In this document: positions 49,783 through 56,914 of the stretch, in pieces
Layout: the number at the start of each line of letters is the position of its first letter
Numbering within the stretch: the first letter of the stretch is position 1
NCBI GenBank assembly: GCA_012034865.1
Contig: JAAUOM010000013.1
Span: 1 to 56,914, forward strand
Length of the DNA stretch: 56,914 nt
Direction of reading: 5' to 3'
Source: Acaryochloris sp. CRU_2_0
Lineage (GTDB): Bacteria; Cyanobacteriota; Cyanobacteriia; Thermosynechococcales; Thermosynechococcaceae
Program-made: the position numbers and the translations under genes
Notes under the pieces: model-generated
Told to the model about the DNA's origin: nothing
Seen by the model: only the letters and a program-made list of their open reading frames with translations
Databases searched by the model: none

Positions 49783-49797
49783 CAGTCGGTGAAGATG

Positions 49798-49835
49798 GGT
49801 GCGATGGCCTACGACCGACCGGAGGTCATCGCACC
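49798..49835 (+). terminator. Hairpin between acpP and fabF
   Basis: GGTGCGATG (49798-49806) pairs with CATCGCACC (49827-49835), with an inner CCT/AGG pairing, and outer GATGGG/CCCATC can extend it. There is no T-run, so it is more likely a processing or stability hairpin than a full terminator. It could set a higher level of acpP than fabF mRNA. Confidence 0.5.
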
Positions 49836-49887
49836 CTCGTACCTGCCCATCCTTAATTACCCCCGTTGCCTTTCACATGGGATCATC

Positions 49888-51141
49888 ATGACGAATCTAG
49901 AGCGTAAGCGTGTTGTTATTACAGGGCTAGGAGCCATCACTCCTTTGGGGAATACCCTCGCCGAATACTGGGAAGGGCTGCTCTCCGGTCGTAGTGGAAT
50001 TGGCTCTATCACCCGCTTTGATGCCTCTCGCCATGCCTGCCGGATCGCGGGGGAGGTCAAAGGGTTCGATCCAGAGGTGTATATGGATCGCAAAGAGGCC
50101 AAACGTATGGATCGCTTTGCTCAATTTGCTGTGGCGGCCAGCAAACAAGCCCTAGCAGATGCCCATTTCACGATTGAGGATCACAATGCCACCGAGGTGG
50201 GCATCATTATTGGCACGGGCATTGGCGGTCTCAAAGTTTTAGAAGACCAGCAAGAAATCTATCTGACCAAGGGGCCAGATCGCTGTAGTCCCTTCATGAT
50301 TCCGATGATGATTGCCAATATGGCGGCGGGTTTAACCGCTATCCATGTGGGGGCTAAAGGCCCTAATTCTTGTTCGGTCACGGCCTGTGCGGCTGGGTCT
50401 AATGCTATTGGCGATGCCTTTCGGTTTGTCCAACGGGGTTATACCAAAGCCATGATCTGTGGTGGTACCGAAGCCGCTGTGACACCCTTGTCTATGGCTG
50501 GGTTTGCGGCTTGTCGGGCGCTCTCAACACGCAACGAGGAACCCACTCTGGCCAGTCGTCCTTTTGATCGCGATCGCGACGGCTTTGTCTTGGGGGAAGG
50601 GGTTGGTATTCTCTTACTAGAAGAACTCGACCATGCCCTAGCACGGGGAGCCAAGATTTATGCGGAAATGATTGGCTATGGCGTCACCTGTGATGCTTAC
50701 CATATGACTTCTCCCTCCCCTGGTGGCGCTGGAGCAGCACGAGCCATCGAACTGTGCCTGAAGGATGGCAATTTAACTCCCGATCAGGTCAGCTATATTA
50801 ATGCCCACGGCACCAGTACCCCCGCCAACGACAGTACAGAGACAGCGGCGATCAAGACAGCGATCGGCGACAATGCCTATCGCGTTGCCATTAGTTCTAC
50901 TAAGTCGATGACGGGTCACCTATTGGGCGGATCGGGCGGCATTGAAGCCGTGGCCTCCGTCATGGCAATTGCCCAGGATCAGGTTCCTCCCACGATTAAT
51001 CTGGATCATCCTGACGAGGCATGTGATCTCGATTATATTCCCCATACCAGCCGTTCATTGACCGTCGATGTGGCTCTTTCCAATTCCTTTGGATTTGGCG
51101 GCCATAATGTCACCTTAGCCTTTCGTAAATACACTGATTGA
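49888..51141 (+). CDS. fabF: 3-oxoacyl-[ACP] synthase II
   Basis: KAS II elongates acyl-ACP with malonyl-ACP. From ATG 49888 (TNLERKRVVITGLGAITPLG) the protein is about 417 residues. The active-site Cys is in SVTACAAGSNAIG, and the two His are in NAHGTSTPAND and TKSMTGHLLGGSG. An upstream in-frame start at 49789 would include the hairpin region and is rejected. The gene follows acpP. Confidence 0.96.
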   Translation: MTNLERKRVVITGLGAITPLGNTLAEYWEGLLSGRSGIGSITRFDASRHACRIAGEVKGFDPEVYMDRKEAKRMDRFAQFAVAASKQALADAHFTIEDHNATEVGIIIGTGIGGLKVLEDQQEIYLTKGPDRCSPFMIPMMIANMAAGLTAIHVGAKGPNSCSVTACAAGSNAIGDAFRFVQRGYTKAMICGGTEAAVTPLSMAGFAACRALSTRNEEPTLASRPFDRDRDGFVLGEGVGILLLEELDHALARGAKIYAEMIGYGVTCDAYHMTSPSPGGAGAARAIELCLKDGNLTPDQVSYINAHGTSTPANDSTETAAIKTAIGDNAYRVAISSTKSMTGHLLGGSGGIEAVASVMAIAQDQVPPTINLDHPDEACDLDYIPHTSRSLTVDVALSNSFGFGGHNVTLAFRKYTD

Positions 51142-51177
51142 TGCTAGTTTTCCCAGACAGAATCTCGTTTGTTGCTG

Positions 51178-51207
51178 AGGCTTGTCGTCTGTACCAAGCC
51201 TTTTTTT
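51178..51207 (+). terminator. Intrinsic terminator after fabF
   Basis: AGGCTTG (51178-51184) pairs with CAAGCCT (51195-51201) with a ten-base loop, followed by a run of seven T (51201-51207). It lies 37 bases after the fabF stop and isolates acpP-fabF from transketolase. Confidence 0.8.
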
Positions 51208-51290
51208 GACGCTATTGAACCTAAAAACAGTCCCGTTTTCTGGCAGATCCTCTCTCCTTGCAGTTCAGTAAATTCTAAAGATTCAAGCTT

Positions 51291-53297
51291 ATGGTTGTCG
51301 CCACCCAATCCCTAGACGAACTCTGTATTAATTCCATCCGTTTCCTCGCCATTGATGCGGTGGAAAAGGCCAAATCAGGGCATCCCGGCTTGCCCATGGG
51401 CGCTGCTCCGATGGCCTATGTGCTTTGGGATCGCATCCTGCGGTTTAATCCCAAAAATCCCCGCTGGTTTAACCGCGATCGCTTTGTGCTGTCGGCGGGA
51501 CACGGCTGTATGCTCCAATATGCCCTTCTCTATCTGACGGGGTTTAATAGTGTTACCCTCGATGAAATTAAAAACTTTCGGCAATGGGGTTCAAAAACGC
51601 CCGGTCATCCTGAGAACTTTGAAACCCCAGGGGTTGAAGTGACCACTGGCCCCTTAGGACAAGGCATTTGTAATGCCGTCGGTCTGGCGATGGCCGAAGC
51701 CCACTTAGCTGCCAAATTCAACAAACCCGATCTCACCCTTGTAGACCATTATTCCTACGTGATTTTAGGGGATGGCTGCAATATGGAAGGCGTCTCTGGC
51801 GAAGCCTGTTCCCTAGCGGGGCATCTGGGATTGGGCAAGCTGATTGCCCTCTACGACGACAACCATATTTCCATTGATGGATCTACGGATATTTCCTTTA
51901 CAGAAGATGTGGGCAAACGCTTTGAAGCCTACGGTTGGCATGTCCAGCATGTGGAAAATGGCAACACCGATCTAGAGGGGATTCAAAAAGCCATTGCCGC
52001 TGCTCAAGCCGTCAGCGATCGCCCCTCCTTAATCAAAGTCACAACCACGATTGGCTACGGATCACCTAATAAAGCCAATACAGCGGGTGTCCATGGAGCG
52101 GCCTTAGGCGATTCAGAAATTCAGGCCACCCGCGAAAACTTAGGTTGGGGGCATCAGCCCTTTGCCGTCCCTGAGGATGTCTTAGCTCATTTCCGCCAAG
52201 CCGTGGATCGAGGCGCACAGACTGAGGCAGAATGGGAAGCGACCTTGGCCACCTATCGCAGCCAATATCCCCAAGAAGCGGCTGAATTTGAGCGGATGCA
52301 GCGGGGTGAATTGCCTGTTGGCTGGGATCAGTCTCTCCCCACCTACACGCCTGCCGATAAAGGCTTAGCTACTCGCAAGCACTCGGAAATCACGATTAAT
52401 GCCCTGGCAGGAGCCATCCCTGAACTGATTGGCGGCTCGGCGGATTTGACCCACTCTAATCTGACGGAGATCAAGGGAGCTGGGGATTTTCAAAAAGGGC
52501 AGTATGGCAATCGCAATCTCCGCTTTGGCGTGCGTGAGCATGGCATGGGAGCCATTTGTAATGGCATTGTCCTGCACAACTCCGGCCTGATTCCCTACTG
52601 TGCGACTTTTTTGGTGTTTGCCGATTATATGCGGGCGGCTATCCGGCTGTCAGCCTTGTCGGAAGCGGGGGTGATTTATGTGATGACCCATGATTCGGTA
52701 GGCCTGGGTGAAGATGGTCCTACCCACCAACCCGTGGAGACCCTGGCCTCCTTGCGGGCGATTCCCAATTTGACGGTGATTCGACCCGCCGATGGCAATG
52801 AGACATCGGGGGCCTATAAGGTTGCGATCGCCCATCGTCATGCTCCCACTTTAATTGCCCTCAGCCGTCAGGCTCTTCCCAACCTAGCAGGCAGTTCCAT
52901 TGATGCGGTTGCCAAAGGGGCTTATATTATGTCCGATAGCAATGGCACCCCCGATTTGATTCTGATCGCTACGGGCAGCGAAGTCCACCTGTGTGAACAA
53001 GCGGCAGAGCAACTCCGCGCTAGCGGCAAGAATGTGCGGGTCGTTTCCATGCCCTCTTGGGAACTTTTTGAAGCGCAAACGGCTGACTATAAAGAATCTG
53101 TACTCCCCAAAGCCATTACCAAACGGTTGGTGGTAGAAGCCGCCATTGATTTTGGTTGGCATCGCTATATTGGCTTTGCAGGGCAATCCATTAGCATCAA
53201 CCGCTTTGGTGCTTCTGCCCCTGGGGATACCTGCTTGGAGCAGTTTGGCTTTACCGTCCAAAATGTCCTGGCGAAAGCCAAGGATCTGTTGGGTTAA
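51291..53297 (+). CDS. tktA: Transketolase
   Basis: A 668-residue thiamine diphosphate enzyme of the Calvin cycle and pentose phosphate pathway. The thiamine motif is [20 protein letters not shown] to NHISIDG near residues 160-200. [17 protein letters not shown] with the conserved His and Glu neighbourhood, and the C-terminal DRFGASAPG-like [17 protein letters not shown], are present. Length and motifs are normal. The gene has its own transcript between two terminators. Confidence 0.96.
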   Translation: MVVATQSLDELCINSIRFLAIDAVEKAKSGHPGLPMGAAPMAYVLWDRILRFNPKNPRWFNRDRFVLSAGHGCMLQYALLYLTGFNSVTLDEIKNFRQWGSKTPGHPENFETPGVEVTTGPLGQGICNAVGLAMAEAHLAAKFNKPDLTLVDHYSYVILGDGCNMEGVSGEACSLAGHLGLGKLIALYDDNHISIDGSTDISFTEDVGKRFEAYGWHVQHVENGNTDLEGIQKAIAAAQAVSDRPSLIKVTTTIGYGSPNKANTAGVHGAALGDSEIQATRENLGWGHQPFAVPEDVLAHFRQAVDRGAQTEAEWEATLATYRSQYPQEAAEFERMQRGELPVGWDQSLPTYTPADKGLATRKHSEITINALAGAIPELIGGSADLTHSNLTEIKGAGDFQKGQYGNRNLRFGVREHGMGAICNGIVLHNSGLIPYCATFLVFADYMRAAIRLSALSEAGVIYVMTHDSVGLGEDGPTHQPVETLASLRAIPNLTVIRPADGNETSGAYKVAIAHRHAPTLIALSRQALPNLAGSSIDAVAKGAYIMSDSNGTPDLILIATGSEVHLCEQAAEQLRASGKNVRVVSMPSWELFEAQTADYKESVLPKAITKRLVVEAAIDFGWHRYIGFAGQSISINRFGASAPGDTCLEQFGFTVQNVLAKAKDLLG

Positions 53298-53332
53298 GCA
53301 CTGCCTGAGCATTGCGTTAAACCGTGAATTTG

Positions 53333-53360
53333 GCACAGTTGCCCATACGGGCAACTGTGC
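53333..53360 (+). terminator. Intrinsic terminator after transketolase
   Basis: GCACAGTTGCCC (53333-53344) and GGGCAACTGTGC (53349-53360) form a perfect twelve-base-pair stem with a four-base loop (ATAC), followed by TATTT. It lies 36 bases past the stop. Confidence 0.8.
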
Positions 53361-53450
53361 TATTTAGTAGAGCCATTTTTTCTAGATAGAACAATCCAAA
53401 ATCCATTGGGGTACTTTAAAAACGACATAGTGCAATTGCATTGATTAAAG

Positions 53451-56276
53451 ATGGCTAACGATGACCTAGTTCCCCTCAATCTATCCCATATCCAACCCCC
53501 AGAAGAGCAGCTAGCAGAGCATTGTCCCCAGGACACCGAAGCCGTCCTTAAAGCTCAACTCCAGCAAGCAGTTCTGCTCGCACAGATCACGAATGAGATT
53601 CGGCAAAGTTTAGAGACGCCAGTGATCTTTCAGACTGCGGTGAAGGAAGTCTGGGAATTGCTACAGGCCGATCGCGTTGCCATCTTTCGGCTGGATCCAG
53701 GTGCCAATTACACCAAGGGTGTCTTTGTGGCTGAGCGAGTCGGGTCTGCCTTTGACTCTGCGTTAGCTGCCCAGGTTCAGGATGATTGTTTTGGCCATAA
53801 TTGTGCCGCCAAATATCGATTGGGGAGAGTATTGGCTACCCCTGATATTTACAATGCGGGTCTAAGTGACTGTCACATTCACATTCTGGCGCGATTTCAA
53901 GTCCGGGCTAATCTTGTCATTCCTCTGCTTGAGGGGGAAAAGCTCTGGGGACTCTTGTGTATTCACCAATGTTCAGAGCCACGGGTATGGCAAACCGCTG
54001 AAATCGAGTTTATGCAAAAGGTAGCCACTCAGCTGAGCATTGCCTTAAAACAAGCAGCCTTATTGACGGAGAGCCAACGGCGTACTCAAGAATTGCAAGA
54101 GACCCTGATCTACCTTAATGCCCAAATAGAACGGGAAGCTCTCTTGGCTCAGCATGAGCGTCATGTGGCTCAGATTATTCAACTGATTCGCCAAAGCCTT
54201 GATGTTGACGAGATTTTTCAAACCACGACCCAGGAAGTACGGCAGTCTTTGAAGTGCGATCGCGTCGTTGTCTATCGTTTTTTCCCCGATTGGTCGGGGG
54301 AATTTGTCTTTGAAGCGGGTGAACCCCACCTCCTACCCTTAGCAACGGCTCACCAGACCACCCAATGGCAGGATACTTACTTACAAAATACCCGGGGAGG
54401 GCAATATCGAGACAATGCGACAACGGTAGTAGCCGATATTTACCAGCAATCCTATTCTGACTGCCATTTAGAGATGTTAGAACGGTTTGAGATCCGGGCC
54501 TTTATGATTGTGCCCGTTTTTGTGGGCAATACCCTTTGGGGGTTGTTAGCCGCCTACCAAAATCACGTTCGTCCCTGGCATACTCTAGAACTGAATCTTC
54601 TCAAACAGGTGGGTCTGCATTTGGGGGTGGCCTTGCAACAGGCCGAATTATTACAACAACTGCGGGAAGCTAAAACGAAAGCAGAAGCAGCCAATCAGGC
54701 TAAAAGTGCCTTTCTAGCCCATATGAGCCACGAGCTACGAACGCCCTTGAATGCCATTTTGGGGTTTAGTCAACTCCTTGGCCGGGATGAGAGCCTAACC
54801 CCAACACAGCAACAAACCTTGGATACCATTAATCGCAGTGGTGCCCATCTCCTGAACTTGATTAATGACGTTTTGGAAATGTCGAGAATTGAGGCGGGTA
54901 AAGCCAGTCTCAATGTCAACGATTTTGATCTGCACGTTCTCTTTGCATCTCTTTACGAAATGTTTAGTCTCAAAGCCCAGTCTCGCCACCTCTGCTTCGA
55001 GTTTGATATCCCTGCGGATTTACCCCGGTTCGTTAAGGGGGATGAAAGTCGGCTGCGTCAAGTCTTGATCAATCTGCTAGGCAATGCCCTAAAGTTTACA
55101 GAAATGGGTTCTGTTCACCTAGCCGTCGCCTGGACTTGTCTGATGCCAGAGAACAATCCAGGGGAGTGCCATCCCACGCCTGAGGTTGGTGATCTATCCC
55201 AGAAGCCTGGAGACCCTCACTCCCAGCAGATCCGCTTGCATATTATGGTTAAAGATACAGGGGTTGGCATTGCCGCCGAGGAGTTAACCCACCTGTTTGA
55301 GGCTTTTGCACAAGCCGCTGGAGGCCGCCAATCTTCTGAGGGAGCAGGTTTAGGGTTGGCAATCTCCCAGCAATTTGTGCGGTTGATGCAAGGGAACATC
55401 ACCATAGACAGCCAATTCGGGCAAGGAACCCTTGTCCAGCTCCAAATTCCAGTGGTAATGACTGCTTCTTCAGGAGCTTTGGTGGAATGTTACCCTCAAA
55501 AAATTACTGGCTTTGCCCCCGATCAAGCAGACTGGCGCATTCTCATTGCAGAGGATCACCCTGAAAATCGAGAGTTATTGATGAATTTGCTGGAAGGGAT
55601 AGGGTTTCAGGTTCAGGCTGTGGAGAATGGGGAGGCTGCGATCGCACTCTGGCAAACTTGGTGTCCTCATTTGATCTTAATGGATTGGCAAATGCCGATT
55701 ATGGATGGGTACCACACCACTCAACAAATCCGCCAACTCGAAGGTCAAACCCAGTCATTTCAGTTATCGACCCAGGGTGGTCTCCTCACTTCCCCCTCTC
55801 CAAACTTAGACACAGCGAATTCAAGGGTCAAAACCATCATTCTGGCCTTGACTGCCAACGTCTTTGAGGAGGTTCAGCAAAACTGCCAAGACGCTGGATG
55901 TGATGATTTTATCGGTAAACCCTTTCAACTTAATATCCTGCTGGAGACCATTGCTACCCATCTGGGTGTCAGGTATATCTATGAGCCTCCCCAGCAAATG
56001 ATTGCTGGGAGGAATAACCACAGCACTCAATCCTACTCTAGCGTGGACATTGCCCAACAACTATCGGTGTGGCCTAGAACCCAGTTGTTGACCCTAGAGA
56101 AAGCAGCAATTGAACTGGATGAAGTTCAAGTCCATCACCAGTTGTCTGCGATCCAGGCTGAACATCCAGATTTGGGGTTGACACTCATGAGATTCTTCAA
56201 AGGCTTACAGTTGGACAAAATTGCCGATTGTGCCCATCAGGCATTAATGCTACAGAAAATATCTGAGAAGATATAA
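53451..56276 (+). CDS. Hybrid histidine kinase with two cyanobacteriochrome-like GAF domains
   Basis: A soluble 941-residue sensor: GAF1 (about 50-200), GAF2 (about 240-400), HisKA with HMSHELRTPLNAIL (His427), HATPase (N-box NLLGNALKFTEMG, G-boxes DTGVGI and GAGLGLAIS), and a receiver domain with ILMDWQMPIMDG (Asp745), plus a C-terminal tail. GAF1 has DDCF (111-114) and CHIHIL (Cys141), 28 residues apart, as in DXCF cyanobacteriochromes. GAF2 has CHLEML (Cys338) and Tyr310 in place of the DXCF Cys, with WQDTYLQNTRGGQYR nearby. I infer bilin binding at both GAFs and phosphotransfer from the kinase to its own receiver. It precedes a response regulator. Confidence 0.9.
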   Translation: MANDDLVPLNLSHIQPPEEQLAEHCPQDTEAVLKAQLQQAVLLAQITNEIRQSLETPVIFQTAVKEVWELLQADRVAIFRLDPGANYTKGVFVAERVGSAFDSALAAQVQDDCFGHNCAAKYRLGRVLATPDIYNAGLSDCHIHILARFQVRANLVIPLLEGEKLWGLLCIHQCSEPRVWQTAEIEFMQKVATQLSIALKQAALLTESQRRTQELQETLIYLNAQIEREALLAQHERHVAQIIQLIRQSLDVDEIFQTTTQEVRQSLKCDRVVVYRFFPDWSGEFVFEAGEPHLLPLATAHQTTQWQDTYLQNTRGGQYRDNATTVVADIYQQSYSDCHLEMLERFEIRAFMIVPVFVGNTLWGLLAAYQNHVRPWHTLELNLLKQVGLHLGVALQQAELLQQLREAKTKAEAANQAKSAFLAHMSHELRTPLNAILGFSQLLGRDESLTPTQQQTLDTINRSGAHLLNLINDVLEMSRIEAGKASLNVNDFDLHVLFASLYEMFSLKAQSRHLCFEFDIPADLPRFVKGDESRLRQVLINLLGNALKFTEMGSVHLAVAWTCLMPENNPGECHPTPEVGDLSQKPGDPHSQQIRLHIMVKDTGVGIAAEELTHLFEAFAQAAGGRQSSEGAGLGLAISQQFVRLMQGNITIDSQFGQGTLVQLQIPVVMTASSGALVECYPQKITGFAPDQADWRILIAEDHPENRELLMNLLEGIGFQVQAVENGEAAIALWQTWCPHLILMDWQMPIMDGYHTTQQIRQLEGQTQSFQLSTQGGLLTSPSPNLDTANSRVKTIILALTANVFEEVQQNCQDAGCDDFIGKPFQLNILLETIATHLGVRYIYEPPQQMIAGRNNHSTQSYSSVDIAQQLSVWPRTQLLTLEKAAIELDEVQVHHQLSAIQAEHPDLGLTLMRFFKGLQLDKIADCAHQALMLQKISEKI

Positions 56277-56324
56277 AACTAGATGCTCAGGTATCTTGAA
56301 TACAAATTTCAACCTTGAAAACGG

Positions 56325-56914
56325 ATGATGACTTTTCCTGCTAGCGATATCTTGATTGTGGATGATAATATCAACAATCTCCAGCTTTTATCTGGGATAT
56401 TGGCTGAAGATCGCTTGACAATACGGCGAGCCATTAACGGAGCCATCGCCTTAAAAAGTATCCAGGCTATCCGACCAGACTTGATTCTCTTGGATATTCT
56501 CTTGCCCGATTATTCCGGGTATCAGCTCTGCCAACTCATCAAACAAAATCCTGCAACCGCCGATATTCCTATTATTTTTATCAGTGCCTTAAACACCACC
56601 CTGGATAAGGTAAAAGCTTTTGCTGTAGGGGGAGTCGACTACATTAGCAAACCCTTTGAGTTTGCAGAAGTCAAAGCCCGCATCCACAGTCAACTCCAAC
56701 TGCGAGCAGCCAAAGCAGAAGTGGAAGCCCTCAATGCCGAATTGGAAGCGCGGGTGGAGCAACGGACAGCCCAGTTAATGGCGGCCAAAGTCACCCTAGA
56801 GGAACAGATTAAGGAGCGCCACCTTGCTGAAGTTGCCTTACAGCAAAGTGAAAGTCGAATTTCGTATCTCTTATTGAAAAACGCCTCGGATCTCATTTTT
56901 CTGCTGGATCCCCA
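56325..56914 (+). CDS. Response regulator with REC, coiled coil and the start of a PAS-like domain (truncated by the window)
   Basis: An open frame from ATG 56325 (or 56328) to the right edge, about 196 codons. The receiver domain has ILIVDDNINNLQLL, LDILLPDYSG (phosphoacceptor Asp in LLLDILLP) and FISALNTTLDKV, KPFEFAEVK. A Leu/Glu/Ala coiled coil follows (LEARVEQRTAQLMAA), then QSESRISYLLLKNASDLIFL, which looks like a PAS start. A kinase or cyclase output may lie beyond the edge. It begins 49 bases after the hybrid kinase on the same strand, so both are probably one signalling operon. Confidence 0.88.
   Translation, partial: MMTFPASDILIVDDNINNLQLLSGILAEDRLTIRRAINGAIALKSIQAIRPDLILLDILLPDYSGYQLCQLIKQNPATADIPIIFISALNTTLDKVKAFAVGGVDYISKPFEFAEVKARIHSQLQLRAAKAEVEALNAELEARVEQRTAQLMAAKVTLEEQIKERHLAEVALQQSESRISYLLLKNASDLIFLLDP

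Noticed and set aside
49789-49887. N-terminal extension of FabF
   Set aside because: It lies over the intercistronic hairpin; the family starts at ATG 49888.

Overview
This window is chromosomal DNA from a cyanobacterium. The evidence is frequent GCGATCGC (HIP1) octamers inside genes and a set of photosynthetic-lineage genes: the ferredoxin-thioredoxin reductase catalytic subunit, plant-type phytoene desaturase and phytoene synthase, an MPBQ/MSBQ methyltransferase, a phytol-kinase-like protein, and several families found mainly in cyanobacteria (DUF3386, DUF3318, tandem PTPS). The genus cannot be read from the sequence alone. I found no tRNA, rRNA, CRISPR array or intact mobile element.

Layout. 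Positions 1-8.8 kb hold an edge fragment, a YciI-like protein, RNase D and RecF, an Uma2 nuclease-like protein, a SUI1/eIF1-like factor, a phytol kinase homologue, LeuC, a TPR protein and an orphan solute-binding protein. Positions 9.0-20.1 kb hold the large ribosomal-protein cluster rplC-D-W-B-rpsS-rplV-rpsC-rplP-rpmC-rpsQ-rplN-X-E-rpsH-rplF-R-rpsE-rplO-secY-adk-infA; it stops at infA, without rpmJ-rpsM-rpsK-rpoA. Positions 20.1-29.6 kb hold an NlpC/P60 hydrolase, a Ser/Thr kinase, PyrC, RpsN, a bestrophin, a second Uma2 protein, FtrC, a DUF309 protein and an LPS-export set (LptA-like, LptB, LptF/G-like). After a gene-poor stretch (29.6-30.4 kb), positions 30.4-43.9 kb hold a secreted protein, a FemAB/GNAT-like protein, an ECF sigma factor with a cupin anti-sigma-like partner, PyrD, LeuS, DUF3386, the MPBQ methyltransferase divergent from crtP-crtB, a tandem-domain PTPS/QueD homologue and a lipoprotein. 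Positions 44.1-53.3 kb hold a PNPOx-like protein, rpmG-rpsR-RNase II/R, DUF3318, a two-CCG-domain protein, acpP-fabF and transketolase. The right end holds a large hybrid histidine kinase and the start of a response regulator.

The most interesting gene is the hybrid histidine kinase at 53451-56276. Both of its GAF domains carry a Cys-His at the bilin-attachment position of cyanobacteriochromes. The first also has a DXCF motif exactly 28 residues upstream of that Cys; the second has the sequence style of red/green cyanobacteriochromes. I predict a two-colour tandem photoreceptor kinase.

A second theme is technical. At least seven genes, including the essential rplX, rpsH, adk, pyrD and lptB, are each broken by what looks like one missing base, often in a short homopolymer. 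Restoring one base gives normal family lengths (for example S8 at 133 aa). This points to consensus errors in the assembly rather than gene decay, and it also casts doubt on the apparent crtP-crtB fusion. The frameshifted genes are annotated over their reconstructed spans.
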